From positions 682,001 through 746,000 of the forward strand of contig QVIN01000002.1 in assembly GCA_003416985.1 (NCBI GenBank): a stretch of 64,000 nucleotides of DNA. Reading direction: 5' to 3'. The stretch comes from Duganella sp. BJB480. GTDB lineage: Bacteria; Pseudomonadota; Gammaproteobacteria; Burkholderiales; Burkholderiaceae_D. Made by a program: the position numbers and the translations under genes. The notes beneath the pieces are model-generated. The model worked only from the letters and a program-made list of their open reading frames with translations, made no database searches and was not told the origin of the DNA. Each line of letters opens with the position of its first letter. Position 1 is the stretch's first letter. This document shows positions 28,897-37,033 of this stretch, in pieces.

Positions 28897-29916
28897 TTAG
28901 TTGAACTGCTTCAGGAAGCGCAGGTCGCCTTCGTAGAACAGGCGCAGGTCGTTGACGCCGTAACGCAGCATCGTCAGGCGTTCCAGGCCGGAGCCGAACG
29001 CGAAGCCGATGTACTTTTCCGGGTCGAGGCCGAAGTTGCGCACCACCGATGGATGCACCTGGCCCGAGCCGGAAATCTCCAGCCAGCGGCCCTTCAATGG
29101 ACCGGAACCGAAGGCGATATCGATCTCTGCCGACGGCTCGGTGAACGGGAAGTACGATGGACGGAAGCGCACCTGCAGGTCGTCGGTCTCGAAGAAGGCC
29201 TTGACGAAGTTCAGGTACACGCCCTTGAGGTCGGCGAAGCTGATGTTCTCGGCGATCCACAGGCCCTCGACCTGGTGGAACATCGGCGAGTGGGTGGCGT
29301 CGCTGTCGACGCGGTAGGTGCGGCCGGGCGCGATCACCTTGATCGGCGGCGTGTGGCTGCGGGCGTAGCGCACCTGCATCGGGCTGGTGTGCGTGCGCAG
29401 CAGCAGCGGCTTGCCTTCGCTGTCGTTGCCCTCGATGTAGAAGGTGTCCTGCATCGAGCGGGCGGGATGGTTTTCCGGGCTGTTGAGCGCCGTGAAGTTG
29501 GTCCAGTCGTTTTCGATTTCGGGGCCGTCGGCCACGTCGAAACCGATGGAGCGGAAGATTTCTTCCACACGTTCCCAGGTCCGCATCACCGGGTGGATGC
29601 CGCCGCCGGCGCGTCCGCGGCCAGGCAGCGAGACATCGATGGCCTCGGCGTTCAAACGGGCTTGCATCTGGGCGTCGGCCAGCGCGTCGCGCCGGGCCGT
29701 CAGCGCCGCTTCAATCCGCCCCTTGGCGGCATTGATCAGGGCGCCCTGCGCCTTGCGCGCTTCAGGGTCGAGCTTGCCCAACCCCTTCATCAATTCGGTG
29801 ATCTGGCCGGTCTTGCCCAGATATTTGGCTTTGGCATTTTCCAGTGCGGCGGCGTCATCTTTGACCGCGTCGAAATCCTGCACTGCTGAGGCGACGAGTT
29901 GTTCCAGGGAGTCCAT
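28897..29916 (-). CDS. pheS: phenylalanyl-tRNA synthetase alpha subunit
   Basis: Catalytic alpha chain (339 residues), class II synthetase. An N-terminal coiled coil of about 85 residues is followed by the catalytic core: motif 1 [14 protein letters not shown], motif 2 around [13 protein letters not shown] and FHQVEGLWI, and motif 3 [26 protein letters not shown] upstream of the ATG supports the start. A strong hairpin terminator lies just upstream, between rplT and pheS, so its expression depends on read-through or on its own promoter. Confidence 0.97.
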   Translation of the reverse strand: MDSLEQLVASAVQDFDAVKDDAAALENAKAKYLGKTGQITELMKGLGKLDPEARKAQGALINAAKGRIEAALTARRDALADAQMQARLNAEAIDVSLPGRGRAGGGIHPVMRTWERVEEIFRSIGFDVADGPEIENDWTNFTALNSPENHPARSMQDTFYIEGNDSEGKPLLLRTHTSPMQVRYARSHTPPIKVIAPGRTYRVDSDATHSPMFHQVEGLWIAENISFADLKGVYLNFVKAFFETDDLQVRFRPSYFPFTEPSAEIDIAFGSGPLKGRWLEISGSGQVHPSVVRNFGLDPEKYIGFAFGSGLERLTMLRYGVNDLRLFYEGDLRFLKQFN

Positions 29917-29935
29917 GCGTTTTTCTTATCCTCAA

Positions 29936-29972
29936 TCAAAAACGGGGCACAGGTTTCAACCTTTGCCCCGTT
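29936..29972 (-). terminator. intrinsic terminator or attenuator between rplT and pheS
   Basis: AACGGGGCA (29941-29949) pairs perfectly with TGCCCCGTT (29964-29972), and an inner AGGTT/AACCT extends the stem. On the minus strand the stem is followed by a run of T. It stands 48 bases after the rplT stop and about 20 bases before the pheS start. In enterobacteria pheST is attenuated at this place through a Phe-rich leader peptide; here no Phe-rich short frame is visible. Confidence 0.75.
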
Positions 29973-30020
29973 CTCAGTCGCGGACCCGTTGCCGGGATCG
30001 CGCGTCCAAATCAATGCGTA

Positions 30021-30380
30021 TTAAGCAGCGATTTTTGCTTTCACAGCGTTGACAATCGCAGCGAACGCTGGCTTGTCCATCACTGCCATATCGGCCAGGA
30101 CTTTACGGTCCAGTTCGATCGAAGCTTTCTTCAGACCATTCATGAAGACGCTGTAGGTAACGCCATGCTCACGGGAAGCGGCGTTGATACGAGCGATCCA
30201 CAGACGGCGGAAGACGCGCTTCTTGTTACGACGGTCGCGGTAAGCGTACTGGCCAGCGCGCATCACTGCTTGCTTGGCAATACGGTATACCTTGCTGCGA
30301 CGACCGCGGTAACCCTTGGCCAGGTTTAATACTTTTTTATGACGGGCACGAGCTGTAACCCCACGTTTTACTCTAGGCAT
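30021..30380 (-). CDS. rplT: 50S ribosomal protein L20
   Basis: L20 is a 119-residue primary 23S rRNA-binding protein required early in 50S assembly. The sequence [18 protein letters not shown], then [19 protein letters not shown], is canonical. In enterobacteria L20 represses translation of rpmI and rplT through its mRNA. AAGGAG lies 7 bases before the ATG. It is 21 bases downstream of rpmI. Confidence 0.98.
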   Translation of the reverse strand: MPRVKRGVTARARHKKVLNLAKGYRGRRSKVYRIAKQAVMRAGQYAYRDRRNKKRVFRRLWIARINAASREHGVTYSVFMNGLKKASIELDRKVLADMAVMDKPAFAAIVNAVKAKIAA

Positions 30381-30401
30381 AGTAACTCCTTAGTTGTGAG
30401 A

Positions 30402-30599
30402 TTAAGCGGTTGGCATCATACGCATGACGGACGTGACGTCCGAAGCGTTGATGTTACGGGTGCCGCGCAGCTGACGCTTGTTCTTGGTGGTCTTCTTGGT
30501 CAGGATGTGGCGTTTGAAGGCCATACCCGATTTAACAGTACCACCCGGACGCACGCGAAAACGTTTTTTCGCGGAGCTTTTGGTTTTCATTTTTGGCAT
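30402..30599 (-). CDS. rpmI: 50S ribosomal protein L35
   Basis: L35 is a 65-residue basic protein of the large subunit. [20 protein letters not shown] and the [17 protein letters not shown] segment are typical, and the length is normal. It lies between infC and rplT, as in nearly all bacteria. Confidence 0.98.
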   Translation of the reverse strand: MPKMKTKSSAKKRFRVRPGGTVKSGMAFKRHILTKKTTKNKRQLRGTRNINASDVTSVMRMMPTA

Positions 30600-30766
30600 A
30601 GCAATCTACCCTCTTGGGTAGCTCCATATCAAACAGGATTGCAGGTGGCGACACTACGTCACACTTAGATGCCTGCTTTCACTTGTTTTTGCAGCGGATG
30701 CGAGTCCACTACATTTACAACAGCCGGCAATTATAGACCAGATGCTGCAATTCTGCACCACAAATT

Positions 30767-30792
30767 ATAAGAGGCGCCGGAGCGCCTCTTAT
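30767..30792. other. perfect 11-bp hairpin in the infC-rpmI gap
   Basis: ATAAGAGGCGC (30767-30777) is the exact complement of GCGCCTCTTAT (30782-30792) with a 4-base loop, starting 20 bases after the infC stop on the minus strand. No convincing T-run follows, so it is more likely an RNA-stability or regulatory structure than a full terminator. The 212-base gap between infC and rpmI is otherwise without genes. In E. coli this gap region takes part in L20-dependent control. Confidence 0.5.
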
Positions 30793-30811
30793 GCTTGCGG
30801 TTACAACAAGA

Positions 30812-31333
30812 TTACTTCTTTTTCTTAGGCGAAAGGACCATGATCATCTGGCGGCCTTCCATCTTCGGGAACTGCTCGACCTGGCCGTACGGCTCCAGGT
30901 CGGCCTTCAGGCGCTCCAGCATACGGAAGCCAATATCCTGGTGCGCCATTTCACGGCCGCGGAAACGCAGCGTGATCTTGGTTTTGTCGCCTTCATCCAG
31001 GAACTTGATGAGGTTACGCAGCTTGATATTGTAGTCGCCGTCATCGGTGCCCGGACGGAATTTGACTTCCTTCACGGCGATGATTTTCTGCTTCAATTTC
31101 GCTTCGTGAGCCTTCTTCTGCTCCGAATACTTGAATTTACCGTAGTCCATCAAACGGCAGACCGGCGGGACCGCGGTAGGCGCGATCTCGACCAGGTCGA
31201 CGTTTGCTTCTTCCGCCAGGCGGAAGGCTTCGGCCAAACTCACGATACCGAGAGGCTCGTTATCGACCCCACTTAAACGCATTTCAGGGGCAGTGATTTC
31301 GCCATTGATGCGATGCGACTTGTCAGTAGCTAT
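30812..31333 (-). CDS. infC: translation initiation factor IF-3, apparent AUA start
   Basis: IF-3 of 173 residues keeps the ribosomal subunits apart and proofreads the initiation codon. The first in-frame ATG (31282) begins at [12 protein letters not shown], inside the conserved N-domain. Upstream, in frame, are codons for [16 protein letters not shown], the normal IF-3 N-terminus. They start at an ATA (31331-31333) with AAGGA 6 bases before it. Non-AUG starts are the rule for infC (AUU in E. coli) and allow IF-3 to repress its own translation, so the ATA is taken as the start. It follows thrS after 37 bases. Confidence 0.92.
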   Translation of the reverse strand: MATDKSHRINGEITAPEMRLSGVDNEPLGIVSLAEAFRLAEEANVDLVEIAPTAVPPVCRLMDYGKFKYSEQKKAHEAKLKQKIIAVKEVKFRPGTDDGDYNIKLRNLIKFLDEGDKTKITLRFRGREMAHQDIGFRMLERLKADLEPYGQVEQFPKMEGRQMIMVLSPKKKK

Positions 31334-31370
31334 GGTGATTCCTTTTAAAATCTAATGAAGGACTGCGCGA

Positions 31371-33278
31371 TCAGGCTTTGTTGGCGACGTCTTGCTGAAG
31401 TCGCTCGATCAGGGCATCGACGGACATGACGCCCAGATCGACATTGCCCCGTGCCCGCACAGCCACGGTATTGGCATCCCGCTCTTTATCGCCAACCACA
31501 AGAATGTAGGGCAGTTTTTGGACGGAATGTTCGCGTATTTTATAGGTTATTTTCTCGTTGCGCAAATCGGTCTGCACGCGGAACCCGCTCCGGCGCAGCT
31601 TTTCAGCCACTTGTGCCACATATTCGGCCTGCGCGTCGGAGATGTTCAGCACCGATACTTGCACCGGTGCCAGCCATGCCGGCAAGGCGCCCGCGTAGTT
31701 CTCGATCAGGATGCCGATGAAGCGCTCCATCGAGCCGACGATCGCACGGTGCAGCATGACCGGCACCTGGCGGCTGTTGTCGGCCGCCACATACTCGGCG
31801 CCCAGGCGCTCCGGCATGAAGAAGTCGACCTGCATCGTGCCGACCTGCCATGGGCGGCCCAGCGAATCCTTCAGGTGGTACTCGATCTTCGGACCGTAGA
31901 ACGCGCCCTCGCCCGGCAATTCGGTCCAGGTCACGCCGCAGGCGCGCAGACCCGAACGCAATGCGTCCTCGGCCTCGTCCCACACTTCGTCGGTGCCGAT
32001 GCGGTTGTCCGGACGCAGCGCCAGCTTGACTTCGATGTTGTTGAAGTCGAAGTCCTTGTAGACTTCCATCGCCTGCGTGTGGAAGGCCACCACTTCCGGC
32101 TCGATCTGCTCTTCGGTGCAGAAGATGTGGCCGTCATCCTGGGTGAAGCCGCGCACGCGCATGATGCCGTGCAGCGCGCCCGAAGGCTCGTTGCGGTGAC
32201 ACTGGCCGAACTCGCCGTAGCGCAGCGGCAGGTCGCGGTACGAGCGCATGTTGCTGTTGAAGATCTGCACGTGGCCCGGGCAGTTCATCGGCTTCAGCGC
32301 GTAGGAGCGGTTTTCCGACTCCGTCACGAACATGTTTTCGCGGTAGTTGTCCCAGTGGCCGGTCTTGCCCCACAGGCTGGAGTCCAGGATCTGCGGCGCC
32401 TTCACTTCCTGATAGCCGTTGACCTGGTACTTGTTGCGCATGTATTGCTCAACCTGCTGCCAGATGGTCCAGCCCTTCGGATGCCAGAACACCAGGCCCG
32501 GCGCCTCGTCCTGGAAGTGGAAGAAGTCCAGCTGCTTGCCCAGCTTGCGGTGGTCGCGCTTTTCCGCCTCTTCCAGTTGGAACAGGTACTGCTCCTGGTC
32601 TTCCTTCTTGGTCCAGGCGGTGCCGTAGACACGCTGCAGCATCTCGTTCTTGCTGTCGCCGCGCCAGTAGGCGCCGGCCAGCTTCATCAGCTTGAACACT
32701 TTCAGCTTGCCGGTCGACGGCACGTGCGGGCCGCGGCACAGGTCGGTGAAGCTGCCCTCGGTGTACAGCGACACATCCTGGTCGGCGGGAATCGACGAGA
32801 TGATCTCGGCCTTGTAGGCTTCGCCGATGGACTTGAAGTAGGCCACGGCCTCGTCGCGCGGCAGCACCTTGCGGGTGACCGGCTCGTCCTTCTTGGCCAG
32901 CTCGGCCATTTTCTTTTCGATGGCGACCAGGTCGTCGGGCGTGAATGGACGCTTGTACGAGAAGTCGTAGTAGAAACCGTTTTCAATGACCGGGCCGATG
33001 GTCACTTGCGCATCGGGGAACAGCTCCTTCACCGCGTAGGCCAGCAAGTGGGCGGTCGAGTGGCGGATCACGTCCAGGCCTTCGGGGTCCTTGTCGGTGA
33101 TGATGGCCAGGTCGGAATCTTTCTCGATCAGGAAAGAGGTATCCACCACTTTGCCATCCACCTTGCCGGCCAGCGCGGCCTTGCCCAGGCTGGTTGCAAT
33201 GCTGGACGCCACTTGTGCAACGGTGACTGGGCCGTCGAACTCACGGGCAGAACCATCGGGAAGGCGAACTGAAAGCAT
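31371..33278 (-). CDS. thrS: threonyl-tRNA synthetase
   Basis: Class II synthetase of 635 residues. Order of domains: TGS (about 1-62), the editing domain with its [10 protein letters not shown] metal site, the catalytic core with zinc-binding Cys in [11 protein letters not shown] and His residues ([10 protein letters not shown], and [14 protein letters not shown] of motif 3), and the C-terminal anticodon-binding domain (ILVVGDKE). The ATG at 33278 follows GGAG with a 6-base spacer; a Met four codons upstream is less likely. It heads the thrS-infC-rpmI-rplT block downstream of two tRNA-Val genes and their terminator. Confidence 0.97.
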   Translation of the reverse strand: MLSVRLPDGSAREFDGPVTVAQVASSIATSLGKAALAGKVDGKVVDTSFLIEKDSDLAIITDKDPEGLDVIRHSTAHLLAYAVKELFPDAQVTIGPVIENGFYYDFSYKRPFTPDDLVAIEKKMAELAKKDEPVTRKVLPRDEAVAYFKSIGEAYKAEIISSIPADQDVSLYTEGSFTDLCRGPHVPSTGKLKVFKLMKLAGAYWRGDSKNEMLQRVYGTAWTKKEDQEQYLFQLEEAEKRDHRKLGKQLDFFHFQDEAPGLVFWHPKGWTIWQQVEQYMRNKYQVNGYQEVKAPQILDSSLWGKTGHWDNYRENMFVTESENRSYALKPMNCPGHVQIFNSNMRSYRDLPLRYGEFGQCHRNEPSGALHGIMRVRGFTQDDGHIFCTEEQIEPEVVAFHTQAMEVYKDFDFNNIEVKLALRPDNRIGTDEVWDEAEDALRSGLRACGVTWTELPGEGAFYGPKIEYHLKDSLGRPWQVGTMQVDFFMPERLGAEYVAADNSRQVPVMLHRAIVGSMERFIGILIENYAGALPAWLAPVQVSVLNISDAQAEYVAQVAEKLRRSGFRVQTDLRNEKITYKIREHSVQKLPYILVVGDKERDANTVAVRARGNVDLGVMSVDALIERLQQDVANKA

Positions 33279-33340
33279 AGTGATCTCCATTTTCGGCACA
33301 CGGGCCAGGTAGTGGTACAACGAATAATAAAAAACGCGGA

Positions 33341-33369
33341 CGAAAAAAAACGCGGACTAGCCGCGTTTT
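33341..33369 (-). terminator. terminator of the tRNA-Val pair, ahead of thrS
   Basis: AAAACGCGG (33347-33355) and CCGCGTTTT (33361-33369) form a 9-base stem with a 5-base loop. On the minus strand it is followed by eight T. A second CCGCG-T6 copy lies at 33331-33340, a partial duplication. The structure also has a T-run on the plus strand. Confidence 0.75.
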
Positions 33370-33474
33370 CTCTTTTTTTGAGCAAAAGAATCCCGATCGA
33401 CTAGCGTCACTCCCAAAGCTTGGTAGTAGTTCGCGGTGTCATAACCGGATTGCCTTTCTCGCTCTTACATGTTC

Positions 33475-33551
33475 TGGTGGGCGGTGCAGAATTCGAATCT
33501 GCGACCCCTTGGATGTCGACCAAGTATTCTAACCAGCTGAACTAACCGCCC
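33475..33551 (-). tRNA. tRNA-Val (GAC), second copy
   Basis: A 77-base tRNA with CCA encoded. The acceptor stem GGGCGGT pairs with ACCGCCC, the discriminator is A, the T arm is GCAGA-TTCGAAT-TCTGC, and the anticodon arm is CTTGG-TCGACAT-CCAAG. The loop reads anticodon GAC at 34-36, and A35/C36 with A73 fit valine identity. Position 33 is C instead of the nearly universal U. The sequence is identical to the other copy at 33598-33674. Confidence 0.9.
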
Positions 33552-33597
33552 GTGGTACTGCTATTTTACTGCGCTTTTACTGCTTTACTACGTAATC

Positions 33598-33674
33598 TGG
33601 TGGGCGGTGCAGAATTCGAATCTGCGACCCCTTGGATGTCGACCAAGTATTCTAACCAGCTGAACTAACCGCCC
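33598..33674 (-). tRNA. tRNA-Val (GAC), first copy
   Basis: This tRNA is identical over all 77 bases to the copy at 33475-33551 and separated from it by 46 bases. It is the promoter-proximal gene: a strong promoter ends 10 bases upstream. The pair is a recent duplication or a concerted-evolution pair, probably co-transcribed and processed. Confidence 0.9.
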
Positions 33675-33684
33675 GAAGACCAGC

Positions 33685-33713
33685 ATTATAGAGAGCGATC
33701 CGGAGAAAAACAA
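33685..33713 (-). promoter_or_regulatory. sigma-70 promoter of the tRNA-Val pair
   Basis: On the minus strand TTGTTT (33708-33713), 17 bases, then a perfect TATAAT (33685-33690). The first tRNA begins 11 bases further on. This is the best match to the housekeeping consensus in the window. Confidence 0.8.
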
Positions 33714-33815
33714 GGGCATTATTCGGAAACATTTACAAATTGCACTATGAGGATGCCATACGCGGGTCATCGACATCCTTTAAACTATGGGGGTTCCCAC
33801 TACAACAAGAAGCCG

Positions 33816-34763
33816 ATGCAAGCCGAAACCCGCGCCAACACTAGCATAGAGCTGCCACCCTCCCCGTCCGCCCACCTGCACGAGCACCGCGACGGCGACG
33901 CCCAACATGCACACTTCAACGTGCAGCGTAGCCAGTCGGTGCTGGCGTGGTCGCTGGCGCTGACATTGGGATTCGCCGTGGTCGAAGTCGTCACCGGCTT
34001 CATGTCCAACTCGCTGGCGTTGATTTCCGACGCCGGCCACATGGTCACCGACGCCGCCGCGCTGGGCCTGGCCTTGCTGGCGCAGCTGATCGCCAAGCGT
34101 CCGCCGTCGGCGCGGCACTCGTTCGGATTCGGCCGCGCCGAGGCGCTGGCGGCTTTCGTCAACAGCCTGGTGTTGCTGCTGCTGGTCGGTTGGATTGTGT
34201 TCGAGGCGGTGCAGCGCTTCTCCAAGCCAGAGCAGGTGCAAGGCGGCACCGTGTTTGTGGTGGCGGGCATCGGCCTGCTGATCAACCTGGTGCTGGCCTA
34301 CATGCTGTCGCGCGGCGACAGCAATATGAACACGCGCGCCGCGCTGGTCAACGTGATCGGCGATCTGCTGGGCTCGGTGGCCGCGCTGATCGCCGGCGCC
34401 GTCATCTACTACACCGGCTGGATGCAGATCGATCCGCTGTTGTCGATCTTTGTCGCACTGCTGATTTTGAAATCCACCATCGACGTGCTGCGCGAGTCGT
34501 ATCACTTCCTGATGGGCGGCGTGCCGGAACAGATCGATTACCTGAACGTCGGCGCCGACCTGGGCAAGATAGACGGCGTCTGCTCGGTGCATGACCTGCA
34601 TGTGTGGGACATGTCGCCCGGCCATCCGGCGCTGATCGGCCACGTCGAAATCACCGACCTCGCCTGCTGGCCCGAGATCCTGCTCAACATCAAGTCCATG
34701 CTGCTGGAAAAGCATGGCATCGACCACATCACCTTACAAGCAGAAGTAGCCCACGATGCATAA
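33816..34763 (+). CDS. cation diffusion facilitator (CzcD/ZitB-like metal exporter)
   Basis: Inner-membrane antiporter of 315 residues that exports Zn, Co or Cd in exchange for protons. It has an N-terminal His-containing tail (HLHEHRDGDAQHAHF), six TM helices, the zinc-site motif ALISDAGHMVTDA in TM2 and a matching site in TM5 (NVIGDLLGSVAA). A C-terminal cytoplasmic metal-binding domain with VHDLHVWDMSPGHPALIGHV follows. The start is placed at the ATG at 33816; in-frame codons back to 33747 overlap the tRNA promoter side and look non-coding. The 3' end overlaps the next gene by 8 bases. Confidence 0.93.
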   Translation: MQAETRANTSIELPPSPSAHLHEHRDGDAQHAHFNVQRSQSVLAWSLALTLGFAVVEVVTGFMSNSLALISDAGHMVTDAAALGLALLAQLIAKRPPSARHSFGFGRAEALAAFVNSLVLLLLVGWIVFEAVQRFSKPEQVQGGTVFVVAGIGLLINLVLAYMLSRGDSNMNTRAALVNVIGDLLGSVAALIAGAVIYYTGWMQIDPLLSIFVALLILKSTIDVLRESYHFLMGGVPEQIDYLNVGADLGKIDGVCSVHDLHVWDMSPGHPALIGHVEITDLACWPEILLNIKSMLLEKHGIDHITLQAEVAHDA

Positions 34764-35397
34764 TTTTGAAAAACGCCGCGACCGATACAACGCCTTTGCC
34801 TCATTTGAAAACCCGCTGGTCAACCTGAGCTTCGAACTGGAGGTGGCGGACTTCCGCCCCTTCTGCAAAGAACACAAACTGCCGCCGTTCCACGTCTTCC
34901 TGTATTGCGTGCTGAATTCGCTCAAGGAGAACGACAACTTCATGTACCGCGTCCACGAAGGTGAGGTCATCAAGATCGACGATTTCATGGCGTCGTACAC
35001 TGTGCTCAACCGTGACAACAACCTGAACTTCGCGCGCTTCACGCGCTCGTCGGACCTGCATGAGTTCGTTGAGCGCAGCGTAGCGGCGAAGAAGATCGCC
35101 GAGGCCAGCGACGCGCTGGTCAACACCACCGAAGCGCTGAGCCCGCTCGACAAGAAGCGCAACGTCCACATTACCTGCATGCCGTGGCTGAAGCTGGTGG
35201 CGATCGAGCATCCGATTTACTGCCACAAGAATTACGACATCCCCTCCCTGGCCTGGGGGCGCTTCAGCGACCCGCGCGCCGACGGCAAGCTGACGATGAC
35301 CATGTCCGTGCTGGCCCACCACGGCTTCGTCGACGGCTACCACATCAACCTGCTGGCCAAGGCCATCGAAGCGCGCGTCACGAAAATCATCGCTTAA
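34756..35397 (+). CDS. CatA-like chloramphenicol acetyltransferase family protein
   Basis: The 213-residue protein has the CAT fold and length. The catalytic motif near the C-terminus is LAHHGFVDGYHINLL, holding the general-base His and the structural Asp of the family (HHxxxDGxH). Conserved Phe and Tyr residues line the usual substrate site (FHVFLYCVL, NFARF). The family acetylates chloramphenicol in resistance strains, but chromosomal CAT-like members may have other acyl acceptors, so resistance should not be assumed. It overlaps the CDF exporter by 8 bases and is therefore co-translated with it. Confidence 0.85.
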   Translation: MHNFEKRRDRYNAFASFENPLVNLSFELEVADFRPFCKEHKLPPFHVFLYCVLNSLKENDNFMYRVHEGEVIKIDDFMASYTVLNRDNNLNFARFTRSSDLHEFVERSVAAKKIAEASDALVNTTEALSPLDKKRNVHITCMPWLKLVAIEHPIYCHKNYDIPSLAWGRFSDPRADGKLTMTMSVLAHHGFVDGYHINLLAKAIEARVTKIIA

Positions 35398-35403
35398 AAC
35401 CGG

Positions 35404-35491
35404 TGGGGTCAAGTCTGACATTCGGACACGAGCTCTTCCGTAGCATGCCCGCTACGGAAGAGCTCGTGTCCGAATGTCAGACTTGACCCCA
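35404..35491. repeat. perfect palindrome with 41-bp arms, REP-like / bidirectional terminator
   Basis: Bases 35404-35444 and 35451-35491 are exact reverse complements over 41 bases with a 6-base loop (ATGCCC). It lies between the convergent CAT-like and LysR genes. The right arm encodes the last four residues (WGQV) and the stop codon of LysR. A T5 run follows on the plus strand and a T4 run on the minus strand, so it can act as a terminator for both genes. The ends (GGGGTCAAGTCTGAC) resemble REP-type repeats common in this bacterial family (from memory), which suggests a mobile repeat that landed here. Confidence 0.9.
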
Positions 35492-36340
35492 AAGTTTTTG
35501 GGCGGCAGCGGAGGCGCGGCCGGCTTGCGAACGGAGCAGGCCGAACTCGCGATACAGGCGCGGCTGTAGTTGCATGATGCGCAGTCCGCGCCGGTCTTCC
35601 GGCAACGCCGATTCGGGAATGATCGCCACGCCCAGCCCTTCCCTCACCAGCACGGCGGCGCTGGCCAGGTCGCGCACCGTGACGCGGATATCGGTCAGCG
35701 TGACGCCGGCTTCCTCTGCCAGACTCTGCGCATGCACCGTGCAGCCGCCGGTCGCCAGCACGAACGGCTCATTGGCCAACTCGGCCAATGCGATGCCTTG
35801 CTCGCTCGAACGCCGCCCCAGCGGATGATGGGTCGGCACCACCGCCACCCAGGCATCTCGGCCGATGATGGCCGCCTCCCGCCCCGGCGCGGGATTCAGC
35901 ACCACGCCCAACTCGACCGTGTCATCCGCCAGCCACTGCTCCACCTCGTCGTCCGTCCCCTCCAGCGCCACGACGTCGATGCCCGGATGGCGGCGCTTGA
36001 ACGCTTGCAGCAACGGCGACAGCACGGTGGTCATCACGGACGGGAAGCCGGCCACCCGGATGCGGCCGGCATGCAAGCCTTGCGCGGCATGGGCCAGCGA
36101 ACGGATCGCATCGAACTCCACCAGCATCGCGCGCGCATGCGCGACGACCTGCTCCCCGAATGCGGTGACGCTGACCTCACGCCGCTCGCGTATCAACAAC
36201 TGCGCGCCGAGCGACGCCTCCATCTGCGCAATCGCCTGGCTGGCGCCGGATTGCGTGATGCCGACCTGCTCCGCCGCCCGCGAGATGTTGCGTGTATCGG
36301 CGGCCACGAGCAGCAGGCGCCAATGGGCCAAATTCATCAT
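35477..36340 (-). CDS. LysR-family transcriptional regulator
   Basis: Regulator of 287 residues: an N-terminal winged helix-turn-helix (LLLVAADTRNISRAAEQVGI, then TQSGASQAIAQMEASLG) and a type 2 periplasmic-binding-like effector domain (about 90-285). The C-terminus ends in WGQV, encoded inside the 41-bp palindrome at 35404-35491, so the original C-terminus has probably been replaced. It is divergent from the GST gene at 36434 and likely regulates it through the LTTR box that overlaps its own start. Confidence 0.92.
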   Translation of the reverse strand: MMNLAHWRLLLVAADTRNISRAAEQVGITQSGASQAIAQMEASLGAQLLIRERREVSVTAFGEQVVAHARAMLVEFDAIRSLAHAAQGLHAGRIRVAGFPSVMTTVLSPLLQAFKRRHPGIDVVALEGTDDEVEQWLADDTVELGVVLNPAPGREAAIIGRDAWVAVVPTHHPLGRRSSEQGIALAELANEPFVLATGGCTVHAQSLAEEAGVTLTDIRVTVRDLASAAVLVREGLGVAIIPESALPEDRRGLRIMQLQPRLYREFGLLRSQAGRASAAAQKLWGQV

Positions 36341-36353
36341 TAGAAAACCTAAT
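36339..36353. promoter_or_regulatory. LTTR box between lysR and gst
   Basis: ATTAG-AAAAC-CTAAT is a perfect 5-base inverted repeat containing the T-N11-A pattern recognised by LysR regulators. It overlaps the ATG of the LysR gene and lies 81 bases before the GST start, the usual site for autorepression and divergent activation. Function is inferred. Confidence 0.55.
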
Positions 36354-36433
36354 ACCTAGCTTATGAAGCATTAATTTTACAGCCAACACCAGGATGCCTA
36401 CAGTGAAGCCTCATCTTTCTTATGGAATCCGAT

Positions 36434-37033
36434 ATGAAGCTATATTTCGCACCGCATACCTGCTCGTTCTCGCCGCACATCGTATTGCGGGAGCTGGGCC
36501 TGCCTTACGAGCTGGTACGCGTCGACAATCAAACCAAGCTGACCGCCGACGGCAGGGACTTCCGCGGCATCAACCCGAAAGGGTATGTCGCGGCATTGGA
36601 ATTGGAGAATGGAGAGGTGCTGACCGAAGGCGTGGCCATCGTTCAATATCTGGCGGACTTGAAGCCGTCGGCCGGACTGGCGCCGCCGCCAGGCAGTTGG
36701 CAACGCGTGCGCTTGCAGGAGTGGTTGAATTTCATCGGCAGCGAAATCCACGCCGGCGCCGCGCCGCTGTTCAATCGCGCGATGCCCGAAGCCGCCACCG
36801 CCATCTTCCGCGACAAGCTGCAGAAGCGCATGACGTTCCTGCAGCACACGCTGCAACAGCAGGACTATCTGATGGGCGACAAGTTCACCGTGGCCGATGC
36901 CTACCTGTACACGGTGCTGGGATGGTTTGCCTTCTTCGATATCAGCCTGGACAACTGGCCGGCCGTGGCGGCCTATTCAAACCGCATCGCAGCCCGCCCC
37001 TCGGTGCAGGCTGCGATGCAAGCCGAAGCCTAG
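36434..37033 (+). CDS. glutathione S-transferase, beta class
   Basis: Cytosolic GST of 199 residues: a thioredoxin-like N-terminal domain beginning MKLYFAPHTCSFSPHI with the beta-class Cys10 and Ser11, the cis-Pro region NPKGYVAALE, the glutathione Glu/Gly site LTEGVAIVQYL, and an all-helical C-terminal domain (DKFTVADAYLYTVL). It conjugates or reduces electrophiles with glutathione. GGAA lies 6 bases before the ATG at 36434. The stop codon shares the CTAG tetranucleotide with the relA stop on the other strand. Confidence 0.94.
   Translation: MKLYFAPHTCSFSPHIVLRELGLPYELVRVDNQTKLTADGRDFRGINPKGYVAALELENGEVLTEGVAIVQYLADLKPSAGLAPPPGSWQRVRLQEWLNFIGSEIHAGAAPLFNRAMPEAATAIFRDKLQKRMTFLQHTLQQQDYLMGDKFTVADAYLYTVLGWFAFFDISLDNWPAVAAYSNRIAARPSVQAAMQAEA

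Noticed and set aside
35404..35491. Long palindrome as an integron attC site or insertion sequence end
   Set aside because: There is no integrase, no cassette structure and no transposase. The perfect symmetry and terminator-like flanks fit a REP-like element better.
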